A stretch of DNA of 64,000 nt from Collimonas sp. OK242 (GTDB taxonomy: Bacteria; Pseudomonadota; Gammaproteobacteria; Burkholderiales; Burkholderiaceae_D): NCBI RefSeq assembly GCF_900107095.1, contig NZ_FNOR01000004.1:1-64000 (forward strand), given 5' to 3'. The first letter of the stretch is position 1; each line of letters begins with the position of its first letter. The position numbers were made by a program, and so were the translations under genes. Under the pieces are notes generated by a model, which worked only from the letters and a program-made list of their open reading frames with translations, made no database searches and was not told the DNA's origin. This document shows, one piece after another, positions 46,163-54,503 of this stretch.

Positions 46163-47005
46163 TCAATGCGCCCGCGCGGTGGCGGCAGCCGTAGCGGCAC
46201 CCGCAGTTTCAACTGCAGTTTCAACATTACGTGGCCATTGCAGCAGCTGCCCAGCGATGCGACGAAAATCGACCGCTGCAGCACTGGTCTGGAATGCCTC
46301 TACCACACTCAGCTTGAGGCCCTGGGCGCGCGCCAGATACGGATCCGCCGCCACGCAACCGGCCGATTCCAGCGCCAATCCCAGATAACGGCTGCCGGTG
46401 GCGGCCAGGTTATTCAGCACGCGCTGCGCTTCCGGCATGCCCGCCGCCTGATTGACCATGATTCTTAAGCGCTGCAGCGCGTGCGCATAATGCAACTGCT
46501 TGATGCAGGTGTAAGCCGCGGTAATCGATGCCGCCTGCGGCCGCAACACCACAATCACATCGTCGGCTTGCGCCGCCAAAGGCGACAAGGCGCCGCTTTC
46601 ATCCAGGCGGGCGTCGATCAGGATCACCTGCCCTTGAAACACACTGCGCACCGCGGTCGCCGCCGCGGCCAAATCATTTCTGTACACGGGCAACAGCAAC
46701 GCGCCACAGGCCATGCGCGATGCGGCAAGCGGCAGCGACATGCCGCCGGCGGCAACATCCGACCAGCTGCCCGCCGCAGCTCCCGCGCACATTGCAGTTG
46801 CCGAACGCGATCCGCTCTGCTCATCCAGCAACAACACCTCTTTTCCTTGCTGCACCAGAGCCGCAGCCAGGTTCAACGCGACACTGGTGACGCCAATCCG
46901 AGGACTGCTGCCGACCAATGCAATGACATGCGCTGCCTGCATGCCTGAATGCTGCGCCATCAGGTAGCGCAAACCGTCTGCCTGATCGCTGACCACCTTG
47001 TTCAA
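46163..47005 (-). CDS. flhG: FlhG/FleN-type MinD-like ATPase homologue with altered P-loop
   Basis: FlhG pairs with FlhF to set flagellar number and place. The 280-residue product starts LNKVVSDQADGLRYLM, like the FlhG activation helix, then the P-loop region VIALVGSSPRIGVTSVALNLAAAL. The expected Walker A lysine (GKT) is replaced by Val (GVT), and the deviant signature lysine is Arg or absent. Walker B is kept (VILIDAR), as is LLLDEQS after it. The start is a TTG at 47005 with GGGAG upstream, 10 bases after flhF stops. ATP hydrolysis is doubtful; see findings. Confidence 0.85.
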   Translation of the reverse strand: MNKVVSDQADGLRYLMAQHSGMQAAHVIALVGSSPRIGVTSVALNLAAALVQQGKEVLLLDEQSGSRSATAMCAGAAAGSWSDVAAGGMSLPLAASRMACGALLLPVYRNDLAAAATAVRSVFQGQVILIDARLDESGALSPLAAQADDVIVVLRPQAASITAAYTCIKQLHYAHALQRLRIMVNQAAGMPEAQRVLNNLAATGSRYLGLALESAGCVAADPYLARAQGLKLSVVEAFQTSAAAVDFRRIAGQLLQWPRNVETAVETAGAATAAATARAH

Positions 47006-47015
47006 AGCAGCTCCC

Positions 47016-49466
47016 TCACCCTTGCAAGGCCGCTGTGCTGCTTGCCGCAGCCAGACCAGGTTCTGCGTCAAGCACATTGTCGACATCCAGCGCCAACGCA
47101 TCCAATACTGCAATCAGCTTGCCAAATCCTTCAAACAGCGCCGCCGCCGAGGCGACAGTGACGGCACTGGAGCGTATCCGATGTCCCGCCAGCTGCGCCA
47201 ACAGCGCGCGCGCCGCAACAGCCCAGCCGTCCGGCCTGTGCGCCAGCCGCCAGATGGTGGTGCCGACCTGCGCCGCCACCAGCAGCCGCTTCTGCATATG
47301 GCCGTCGCCCGGTTCGGTACAAGCATCGAGTTGCTGGATGGCCTGTTTGAGCAGCTTGTAATAAGGATCGGCGGCTTGTTTCCAGCAATACCATGCGGCA
47401 AGTTGCGATGCCGTCGCCGATGGTGCGACATTGCTCAGCAAATACCAGCTGGCGAGCAGCTTGCCGCTGTGTCGATCGACGATGCGCGTGGCCACGCAAC
47501 GCAAATTGCACAGACATGCGCCGTGCAAGGTGTCGCCACGCAAATTGACCGCCACCTCCGCCAGCGTTTGCTGCGCCGGTTTGCCTTTGTAGACGATTGC
47601 CTCGGGAGCGCTGAAGACCAGCTGCGCAGCCAGTTTTGCGAGCGTTGTCCTGCCGCCGTTAGCCGTCACGCTGGTCGTGCCGCGCGCCCGCGCCAGCCAC
47701 AGCAGGCCGTCAGCCTGCCAGGATTGAATCATGCCTGGCGCCGGCATCCTGTCGAGCAGATGCACCAGGGGCTTGCCGAAATCCTGCCGGCTAAGCCACG
47801 TCAGCTGGCGCTGCGCCGGAGTTGGCAAGGCGCCAGCTGCGTCGGCCGCCAGTGCGGTGGACAGCAATTGATGCGGCGCCGCCAGCGGCATGCCGTCGCG
47901 ATCTGACAGCAACAAGCTGGATTGCAAAGTGTAGGCATCGCCGCTGCGGCTGGCCAGCAATTCAGTCTTGCCGCTGATTGCCAGCACATGGGCAGCGCAG
48001 GCAGTATTTATTTCTGTATTCGCCTGCACCAACAACTTGCGGCTTGCCTCTTGGCTGCCGACGCTGTCGTTTGCCAGGTCGCGCCACAATGCGCTGCTGG
48101 CCTCGAAACCGATCTGGCCGTCAGCCAGCGCAGCGGCATTGGCTGCCAGCTCTTCAGCGTCATGCGCCAAGACCCGGATCAGTTGCTGGCATTGACTGCG
48201 CAGACGCTCTGTGGTTGCGGCGGCGGCAGCCAGCTCGGTGTCGTTGCTCAATGCCGCCGGCAACTCGCCCAGATCGGCTTCGCCCGGCACGAACAGAGCA
48301 CTCCGGCTTGCACTTTGGAAGACGCTGTCGACCAGCTCCGAGCGCTCGGCAATCATCAGGTTTTCCGGTACCTTCTGGCCGCAGGAGACGTAGTGCACCG
48401 GCAAGCGATGGCGTATCACGGTATCCAGCAACGCCCCGGGATGGGTTGCCTCGTCGGTTTTGGTAAAGATGCAACCTGCCAGCTGATTGCCGCCTGCGCC
48501 GTCTTTATAGGCGTGCACTACTTCGTTCAAGGTATCGCCATGACTGGCTGCATTCAGCAGCAGCAGGCGCTTGACCGGGCGCCCGGCGCCGCACAGCATG
48601 GCGACCTGGTCGGAGACGCTGCGATCGCGCTGGCTCTTGCCGACCGTATCGATCAATACCATGTGTTTATCGCGCAGGTCATCCAGCACCAGTCGCAAAT
48701 CGGCCGCATCTTTTACTGCATGCACCGATACGCCAAGAATCTTGCCGTAGATGCGCAACTGTTCGAACGCACCTATCCGATAACTGTCGGTAGTCAGCAG
48801 CGCCAGCTTGTCGGCGCCGAAGCGCATGACGCAACGTGCCGCCAGCTTCGCGGTGGTGGTGGTTTTACCGACGCCGGTCGGTCCCATCAAGGCGTAGACG
48901 CCGCCGTTGTCCATCATGGCGTCTTCGTTTTCCATCAAAGGCAGATTGCGCGCCAGTTCGGCTTTGACCCAGGCCATGCCTGTAGCAAAATTCTGGCCGG
49001 TCGGCAGATGATCCAGCATCGCCTTCGCCAGGCTGGCGCTGAACCCGGCGCCCAGCAAGGTACGCAGCAGATGGCCGCGCACCGGATCGCGGCGCTGCTT
49101 GTCATTCCACACCAGGCCGGCCAACTGCTCTTCGATCATGCCGCGCATCGAATGAATCTCGCTGATGACGCTATCGTTGCTGATGGACGCAACCGTGCTT
49201 GGCGCCGGCTGCGCCGGTGCCGGTACTGATACAGATAATGCAGTCGCCGCTGCGGCAGGTACGACAGCCGCTGGCGGCGTCAAAGGGGTCTGCAGATCAA
49301 CCGCCGTTTCCAGCATGGCGACGATTTCGGCGCCGGCTGCGGTCACCCGGTTGGAGACGATAATCGCATCCGCCCCCAGCCGCTCCCGTACCAGGCGCAG
49401 TGCTTCGCGGCTGGATGGGGCGACGATGGTGACGCGGTTCTCGATGTTGGCGGCGTTGTTATTCAT
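47016..49466 (-). CDS. flhF: Flagellar GTPase FlhF with about 420-residue C-terminal extension
   Basis: FlhF is an SRP-type GTPase that guides flagellar assembly. This product is about 816 residues, about twice normal. Residues 1-60 form the B domain (SREALRLVRERLGADAIIVSNR), 100-185 the N domain, and 190-390 the G domain: P-loop MGPTGVGKTTTTAKLAAR (about 196), LTTDSYRIGAFEQL, G3 IDTVGKSQRD (normally DTAGR) and G4 FTKTDE. Residues about 395-816 match nothing I know: first a helical Ala/Leu part, then a mixed part with Trp- and Cys-rich stretches (ACLCNLRC, LAAWYCWK). The frame is open throughout. ATG 49466 is used; a TTG 6 bases upstream has better GGAGG spacing. Confidence 0.88.
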   Translation of the reverse strand: MNNNAANIENRVTIVAPSSREALRLVRERLGADAIIVSNRVTAAGAEIVAMLETAVDLQTPLTPPAAVVPAAAATALSVSVPAPAQPAPSTVASISNDSVISEIHSMRGMIEEQLAGLVWNDKQRRDPVRGHLLRTLLGAGFSASLAKAMLDHLPTGQNFATGMAWVKAELARNLPLMENEDAMMDNGGVYALMGPTGVGKTTTTAKLAARCVMRFGADKLALLTTDSYRIGAFEQLRIYGKILGVSVHAVKDAADLRLVLDDLRDKHMVLIDTVGKSQRDRSVSDQVAMLCGAGRPVKRLLLLNAASHGDTLNEVVHAYKDGAGGNQLAGCIFTKTDEATHPGALLDTVIRHRLPVHYVSCGQKVPENLMIAERSELVDSVFQSASRSALFVPGEADLGELPAALSNDTELAAAAATTERLRSQCQQLIRVLAHDAEELAANAAALADGQIGFEASSALWRDLANDSVGSQEASRKLLVQANTEINTACAAHVLAISGKTELLASRSGDAYTLQSSLLLSDRDGMPLAAPHQLLSTALAADAAGALPTPAQRQLTWLSRQDFGKPLVHLLDRMPAPGMIQSWQADGLLWLARARGTTSVTANGGRTTLAKLAAQLVFSAPEAIVYKGKPAQQTLAEVAVNLRGDTLHGACLCNLRCVATRIVDRHSGKLLASWYLLSNVAPSATASQLAAWYCWKQAADPYYKLLKQAIQQLDACTEPGDGHMQKRLLVAAQVGTTIWRLAHRPDGWAVAARALLAQLAGHRIRSSAVTVASAAALFEGFGKLIAVLDALALDVDNVLDAEPGLAAASSTAALQG

Positions 49467-49468
49467 GC

Positions 49469-51574
49469 TCAAGACTTGCCTCCGATGGTGGCCGTTACTT
49501 TGATGGTGCGGGTATCAGGAATTTCAGCGTGCGACAGCACCTTCAGCTGAGGCAAGCTGCGGCGTAAGAAGCGCGCCAGCAAGACGCGCAAAGGATGTTG
49601 CACCACCAGCACCGGCGACAAGCCGAATTGCTCCTGGCGCGCGATGGCCGCCTGGGTCTGCGTCAACAGGCTGTCGGCCAGGCCCGGCTCCAGGCCGCTG
49701 CCGTTGGTCAGCGCCTGCAACAGGACCCGGTCAAGCGAATTGTCGAGACCGATCACCTGCAATTCGCCGCTACCTGGGAATAGTTGTTGCGTGATGGCCC
49801 GTCCCAGCGCCAGCCGCACCAGCGATGTCAACTCGTTGGCGTCGCTGACGGTGGCGCCGTGCTCCAGCAGCACATCAAGAATAGTGCGCATGTCGCGGAT
49901 CGAAACACTTTCATCCAGCAGGTTTTGCAATACTTTCTGCAAGGTGGTCAGCGACAACATCTTCGGCACCAGGTCCTCGATCAGTTTCGGCGCGTCCTTG
50001 CCTACCCTGTCCAGCAGTTGCTGCACTTCCTGCCGCCCCAGCAGCTCGGACGAATGGGCATGGATCAGATGGTTCAGATGGGTGGCGATCACGGTGCTGG
50101 CGTCGACCACGGTATAGCCGTAGATCTGAGCCTGTTCCCGCATATGGGTTTCGATCCAGACCGCCGGCAGGCCAAATGCCGGATCGACTGTCTGGGTACC
50201 TGGCAACGTAGCGCTGACCTGCCCCGGATTGATCGCCATCCATTGCCCCGGCCACGCTTCGCCTTGCGCGATCTGCACGCCTTTGAGGGTGATCACATAG
50301 GTGTTCGGCTTGAGTTCGAGGTTGTCGCGGATATGCACTACCGGCACCAGGAAACCGATGTCCTGGGCAAATTTCTTGCGTATGCTCTTGATGCGTCCGA
50401 GCAGCTCGCCGTTCTGGCTGCGGTCCACCAATGAAATCAAGCGATAGCCGACTTCCAGCCCTAGCGGATCGACCAGCGCCACGTCATCCCAGCTGGCGTC
50501 GGCTGGTTCCGCTGCAGCGGCAGACGGCGGCGGCGCCTTGGCCGCATAGTCGGCTGCAGCAGTACGTTGCAGCAAACGGCGGCCGAGATAGACCAGGCCG
50601 CCAGAGATAATCAGGAACGCCACGTGCGGCATGCCCGGCACCAGTCCCATCAGGCCGATAATACCTGCGGTCAGGAACAGCACTTGCGGATTGGAAAACA
50701 ACTGCCCCATCAGCTGCTGGCCGACATCCTCGTCGGTAGTCACGCGCGAAACGATCACGCCGGCGGCAGTGGAGATCACCAGCGCCGGAATCTGCGCCAC
50801 CAGGCCGTCGCCAATGGTCAGCAGGGTGTAATTCTTGGCCGCCACCGAAATATCCAGACCATGCTGAGCGACGCCGACGATGAGGCCGCCGACCACATTG
50901 ATCACCATGATCAGCAAACCTGCCACCGCATCGCCGCGCACGAACTTGCTGGCGCCGTCCATGGAGCCGTAGAAATCCGCTTCCTGGGCGACTTCGGCGC
51001 GGCGTTTGCGCGCCACGTCTTCACCGATCAGACCGGCGTTCAAATCGGCATCGATCGCCATCTGCTTGCCTGGCATCGCATCCAGCGTAAAGCGCGCGCC
51101 GACTTCGGCAATCCGTCCGGCGCCCTTGGTAATGACCATGAAATTGATCACCACCAGAATCACAAAAACCACGATACCCACGGCGAAATTGCCGCCCACC
51201 AGGAAGTGGCCGAAGGCTTCGATCACTTTGCCCGCGGCATCCGGTCCGGTATGGCCTTCCAGCAGCACCACGCGGGTGGAAGCCACATTGAGCGACAAGC
51301 GCAGCAAGGTAGAAAACAGCAAGACCGCAGGGAAGGCGGCGAAATCCAGCGCTTTCATGGTGTACATGCTGACCAGCAGCACCATCACCGACAGCGCGAT
51401 ATTGAAAGTGAACAGCAAATCGAGCAGGAATGGCGGCAAGGGCAGGATCATCATGCCGAGAATCATGATGATCAGCACCGGACCCGCCATGCCCTTGACG
51501 CTGTTGCCTGCCAACAGCGCCGCTCCTAAGCGTGGCAAGGCGCTGAATGAGAAATCTGAACCTGCGGGCTTCAT
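49469..51574 (-). CDS. flhA: Flagellar export gate protein FlhA
   Basis: FlhA is the large export-gate ring that couples export to ion flow. The 701 residues show about eight N-terminal membrane segments (ALLAGNSVKGMAGPVLIIMILGMMILP, NIALSVMVLLVSMYTM, FAAFPAVLLFSTLLRLSLNVASTRVVLL, FGHFLVGGNFAVGIVVFVILV, DADLNAGLIGEDVARKRRAEVAQEADFYGSMDGASKFVRGDAVAG) and a large soluble domain after residue about 330 that ends near HAEIPDTRTIKVTATIGG. The conserved cytoplasmic loop with RRAEVAQEADFYGSMDGA is intact. It overlaps flhB by 4 bases (ATGA). Confidence 0.97.
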   Translation of the reverse strand: MKPAGSDFSFSALPRLGAALLAGNSVKGMAGPVLIIMILGMMILPLPPFLLDLLFTFNIALSVMVLLVSMYTMKALDFAAFPAVLLFSTLLRLSLNVASTRVVLLEGHTGPDAAGKVIEAFGHFLVGGNFAVGIVVFVILVVINFMVITKGAGRIAEVGARFTLDAMPGKQMAIDADLNAGLIGEDVARKRRAEVAQEADFYGSMDGASKFVRGDAVAGLLIMVINVVGGLIVGVAQHGLDISVAAKNYTLLTIGDGLVAQIPALVISTAAGVIVSRVTTDEDVGQQLMGQLFSNPQVLFLTAGIIGLMGLVPGMPHVAFLIISGGLVYLGRRLLQRTAAADYAAKAPPPSAAAAEPADASWDDVALVDPLGLEVGYRLISLVDRSQNGELLGRIKSIRKKFAQDIGFLVPVVHIRDNLELKPNTYVITLKGVQIAQGEAWPGQWMAINPGQVSATLPGTQTVDPAFGLPAVWIETHMREQAQIYGYTVVDASTVIATHLNHLIHAHSSELLGRQEVQQLLDRVGKDAPKLIEDLVPKMLSLTTLQKVLQNLLDESVSIRDMRTILDVLLEHGATVSDANELTSLVRLALGRAITQQLFPGSGELQVIGLDNSLDRVLLQALTNGSGLEPGLADSLLTQTQAAIARQEQFGLSPVLVVQHPLRVLLARFLRRSLPQLKVLSHAEIPDTRTIKVTATIGGKS

Positions 51575-52713
51575 GCCGGGCTCCCTAAGATGTCAAGTGA
51601 ATCGGGAACCGGTAAATCAGCCGGCGTGCGTGGTGCTATGCCGCCTTCGCTGCGCCAGCGCTGCAATTGGTAGACCCAGGCCAGCACTTCGGCCACCGCG
51701 GTATACAGGGCGGCCGGGATTTCCTCGCCCAGGTTGGTATGGCGATATAACGCCCGGGTCAAGGGTGGCGCTTCCAGCATGGGAATCTTGTGTTCGGCGC
51801 CGATTGCGCGAATCCGCAATGCCACCAGGTCGGCGCCTTTGGCAACCACCCGGGGCGCGCGCATTTCTTTATCGCTGTATTTGAGGGCGACCGCAAAGTG
51901 GGTCGGATTGGTGACTACTACGTCGGCAGTGGCGACTTCAGCCATCATGCGACGGCGCGCCATCTGCTGTTGCTGGCGGCGAATCTGGCTTTTGACATGC
52001 GGATCGCCTTCGCTTTCCTTGTGCTCCTGCTTCAATTCTTCGCGCGTCATGCGCAGCTTGCGGTAAAAACTCCACAGCTGATATGGCACGTCGATGGCTG
52101 CCACCAGCAACAGCGACGCGATGATCAAGCTGCAGCAATTGGCCACCAGCCGTACCGTGTGCGCCAAAGCGCCATGTACCGGCTCGCTCAGCAGGCCGAG
52201 CAGATTGTCCAGGTTATGGGAAATGACCCAATAGCCGATACCGCCGACCAGTACCGATTTGGTGCACGCTTTGAATAGCTCGGCCAGGGATTGGCTGGAG
52301 AAAATGCGGCCGATGCCTGCTACGGGGTTGAGCTTTGAAAATTTCGGCGCCATCGCGTCCGGCGAAAACAGCCAGCCGCCCAGCATCACCGGTGCTGTCA
52401 GGGCGGCCAATGCCAGCATGCCAAGCAAGGGCAGCAGGGCTTGCAGCGCTTCCTGTCCGGCAGCGGCAGCCTGGGTCAGCATGTAAGAAGAATCGAAAGC
52501 GGCGGCACGCTTGAATTGCATGCCATTTCGCAAGGCGTGGCCGATGTGTTCCGCCATCGGCACGGCGGTCAGCCATAGACCGCCGATGCCGGTGCTCAGC
52601 ATGACGAAGGTGCTCAACTCGCGTGAACGCGCAGCCTGGCCTTCTTCACGCGCCTTTTCCAGACGTCGTGGAGAACCGGGTTCCGTTTTTTCGAGATCGC
52701 TTTCTTCCGCCAT
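51571..52713 (-). CDS. flhB: Flagellar export gate and switch protein FlhB
   Basis: FlhB is the export-gate protein that switches substrate class. The 380 residues have four membrane segments between about 35 and 210, and the C-terminal domain with the autocleavage site N269-P270-T-H in VVVTNPTHFAVALKY. The rest of the domain continues (YSDKEMRAPRVVAKGADLVALRIRAIGAEHKIPMLEAPPLTRALYRHTNLGEEIPAALYTAVAEVLAWVYQL). A short Pro-rich tail ends it. It heads flhB-flhA-flhF-flhG-fliA-flhE. The start is the ATG at 52713, 618 bases from cheZ across a repeat-rich spacer. Confidence 0.97.
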   Translation of the reverse strand: MAEESDLEKTEPGSPRRLEKAREEGQAARSRELSTFVMLSTGIGGLWLTAVPMAEHIGHALRNGMQFKRAAAFDSSYMLTQAAAAGQEALQALLPLLGMLALAALTAPVMLGGWLFSPDAMAPKFSKLNPVAGIGRIFSSQSLAELFKACTKSVLVGGIGYWVISHNLDNLLGLLSEPVHGALAHTVRLVANCCSLIIASLLLVAAIDVPYQLWSFYRKLRMTREELKQEHKESEGDPHVKSQIRRQQQQMARRRMMAEVATADVVVTNPTHFAVALKYSDKEMRAPRVVAKGADLVALRIRAIGAEHKIPMLEAPPLTRALYRHTNLGEEIPAALYTAVAEVLAWVYQLQRWRSEGGIAPRTPADLPVPDSLDILGSPA

Positions 52714-52864
52714 GCATGCTCCGTACCAGAAGGGACGAATTGCGCCCTATCAATGTGGATTATTGATGCAAGCGGGGTGATGCAATCGGCCAAACAAGGC
52801 GGGGATCGGCATGTTGCTCGGGCAATCGATGGAAACTGCCAGCATAGGCGCCACCAAATGCGCA

Positions 52865-52928
52865 GTTAAATGGGGTCGGAGTTTTTTTTCGCGCGCCCTT
52901 TGCGAAAATTACTCTGACCCCATTTAAC
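52865..52928. repeat. REP-like long imperfect palindrome
   Basis: Arms GTTAAATGGGGTCGGAGT (52865-52882) and its near-exact complement at 52911-52928 (17 of 18 match), with an inner TTTTCGC/GCGAAAA stem. It resembles dispersed GGGGTC-type palindromes often linked to RAYT transposases in proteobacteria. It could also end transcription from the cheZ side. No transposase is present here. Confidence 0.6.
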
Positions 52929-52931
52929 GGG

Positions 52932-52998
52932 CCACGGAGTGAGTGCCGTTGCATGCGACGAAATTTCATCGTTACTTAAAACGTTCGCTACTCCGTGG
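52932..52998. repeat. Inverted repeat CCACGGAGT...ACTCCGTGG
   Basis: Nine-base perfect arms at 52932-52940 and 52990-52998, directly after the REP-like element. It continues into a short hairpin (GCCGGG and CCCGGC near 53004-53021). Confidence 0.6.
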
Positions 52999-53029
52999 AT
53001 GCATGCCGGGGGTAGCCCGGCAGCTACTC

Positions 53030-53055
53030 ACTTTCTTTGCTTCGCCAAAGAAAGT
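53030..53055. repeat. Perfect 10-base-pair hairpin
   Basis: ACTTTCTTTG and CAAAGAAAGT flank the 6-base loop CTTCGC. This CTTTCTTTGCTTCGCCAAAG-type hairpin is part of an intergenic repeat that I recognise as common in Beta- and Gammaproteobacteria, often misread as small proteins. Confidence 0.6.
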
Positions 53056-53107
53056 AAGCAAAGAAAGGCGACCGCAAAGCCGTTGCCTTCCCTTCGGTCA
53101 GGTCCCC

Positions 53108-53197
53108 AAATGTAGCGGGTGTCAGTCGGGTGGGGAAACCAACTCGCTTCGCTCAAACATGTTCCCCCACAATTCCCGACTGACACCCGCCACATTT
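53108..53197. repeat. Long inverted repeat with 23-base arms
   Basis: Arms at 53108-53130 and 53175-53197 match at 22 of 23 positions (AAATGTRGCGGGTGTCAGTC and flanks) around a 44-base loop. The RNA would form a stable long stem. It adjoins the other repeats, suggesting one composite mobile or structural element. Confidence 0.7.
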
Positions 53198-53230
53198 GGC
53201 AACGTCTCAATGCGGAATTCACATCAAAAG

Positions 53231-53272
53231 CAACTACAACTACAACTACAACTACAACTACAACTACAACTA
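53231..53272. repeat. Hexanucleotide microsatellite (CAACTA)7
   Basis: Seven perfect copies of CAACTA in tandem, followed by a decayed copy (CAACTT CAAC). Tandem hexamers are prone to length change. It lies 60 bases past the cheZ stop and 518 bases before the flhB start. Confidence 0.95.
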
Positions 53273-53331
53273 CAACTTCAACAGCCTTGTTACCACGACG
53301 GTCCGTGATTGTTATTCAATCTGTTCGATCT

Positions 53332-53970
53332 CTAAAACCCCAGACTGGACAACAAATCATCAACCTGCCCCTGATCGGACACCGCGTCGGGATTCTCTTC
53401 CGCCTTCATCTGCGGGCCATTCAGCAAGCCGTTGCTGTCGCTACGCTTTTCCAGCGGCGTGTTGTCGATCAACACCTGTAGCAACTGCTTCTCCATCTCG
53501 TGCACGACTTCCATCATTTTCTTGATGACCTGCCCGGTCAGATCCTGAAAGTCCTGCGCCATCATGATTTCCATCAGTTGTGCATTGATGGCCGAGGCTT
53601 GCTGCGGTACGTCTTTCAGATAAGTACGGGTATCCAGCACCAGTACTCGCGCATCGTCCAGCTCTACCGGGCTGACAAACCATTCGTCCCAGCGTTGATT
53701 GAGCGCCTTGGCTTGCTTGCTTAGTTTTTCCTGGATCGGCTGGGCAACGTCAATCGCGTTAAGGGCTCTTTCAGCCGCGCGCTCGGTCATCGCCGCCACG
53801 TAATTCAAACGGTCGCGGGCATCTGGAATCGCCTGCGCTGCCTTGGCGATTTCCTGGTCCAAGCCTAGCTCCCGCATGCTCTCGCGCAGCAGGCGCGTCA
53901 AGTGCCCGATGCGGTTGACCAGCTGCTCGGCAGAATCTCCGGCGGAGGGCATCTGTATGGCGACGCTCAT
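53332..53970 (-). CDS. cheZ: CheY-phosphate phosphatase CheZ
   Basis: CheZ clears the signal by dephosphorylating CheY-P. The 212-residue product has a long helical core with the catalytic region [25 protein letters not shown] (the conserved DFQDLTGQ with the active Gln) and ends in a short C-terminal CheY-binding helix [11 protein letters not shown]. The ATG at 53970 sits one base after cheY stops. A longer reading upstream shadows cheY. The CheZ family is typical of beta/gamma-proteobacteria. Confidence 0.96.
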   Translation of the reverse strand: MSVAIQMPSAGDSAEQLVNRIGHLTRLLRESMRELGLDQEIAKAAQAIPDARDRLNYVAAMTERAAERALNAIDVAQPIQEKLSKQAKALNQRWDEWFVSPVELDDARVLVLDTRTYLKDVPQQASAINAQLMEIMMAQDFQDLTGQVIKKMMEVVHEMEKQLLQVLIDNTPLEKRSDSNGLLNGPQMKAEENPDAVSDQGQVDDLLSSLGF

Positions 53971-53971
53971 A

Positions 53972-54370
53972 TCAGGCACTCTCTTTCGCAATTTTTTCGA
54001 ATATCTTCGTGATCTTCTCCTCCAGAGTAGCCGCAGTAAAGGGCTTGACCACATAACCGTTGGCGCCGGCCTGGGCGGCGGCGATGATGTTTTCCTTTTT
54101 GGCTTCCGCAGTCACCATCAGCACCGGCAGCTTGGCCAGGACGGGATCGGCACGTATCGATTGCAACATGGTCAGGCCGTCCATATTCGGCATATTCCAG
54201 TCCGATACGACAAAGCCGAAATTGCCATCCTTGAGCTTGGCCAGTCCCGCTGCGCCGTCTTCGGCTTCGTCGACATTGACGAAATCGAGCTCCTTCAAGA
54301 GATTTCGTACAATCCGCCGCATGGTAGGAAAATCGTCCACGACCAGAATTTTGATACTTTTATCAACCAT
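53972..54370 (-). CDS. cheY: Chemotaxis response regulator CheY
   Basis: CheY-P binds FliM to change motor direction. The 132-residue protein has DD12-13, phospho-Asp57 in [14 protein letters not shown], Thr in [23 protein letters not shown] and Lys in VVKPF, which matches enteric CheY closely. Being adjacent to cheZ (one-base gap) it is the best candidate for the switch-binding CheY. The other receiver gene is at 4142-4516. The start is the ATG at 54370. Confidence 0.96.
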   Translation of the reverse strand: MVDKSIKILVVDDFPTMRRIVRNLLKELDFVNVDEAEDGAAGLAKLKDGNFGFVVSDWNMPNMDGLTMLQSIRADPVLAKLPVLMVTAEAKKENIIAAAQAGANGYVVKPFTAATLEEKITKIFEKIAKESA

Positions 54371-54503
54371 GATTACTCCGCACTAGATACTCCACACTAA
54401 AAACAAGACCTGCCAGCAATTGAAATTTGAACGAATTCCTGACGCTCTTTCCGTATAACGTCACAAATGCCCAAAAAAAACAGCTTGGGCTTGCTCGCCC
54501 CCC

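Larger units (their letters stand above)
52714..53331. other. flhB-cheZ intergenic region (618 bases), repeat-rich
   Basis: No protein gene is supported. The stretch holds the flhB promoter region, a 64-base palindromic element (52865-52928), a set of nested inverted repeats (52932-53197) and a hexanucleotide microsatellite (53231-53272). Several short open readings here are repeats in translation and have no family likeness. Confidence 0.7.

Noticed and set aside
53231-53272. CRISPR-like repetition
   Set aside because: The hexamers are contiguous with no spacers; it is a microsatellite.
52943-53308. Plus-strand reading with LLTFFASPKKVSKERRPQ
   Set aside because: It is a translated copy of a dispersed intergenic repeat often annotated as a hypothetical protein; no evidence that it is made.
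53119-53525. Open readings with poly-Thr, Tyr-Asn or Gln-Leu runs
   Set aside because: The runs are the (CAACTA)n microsatellite read in three frames, not real proteins.
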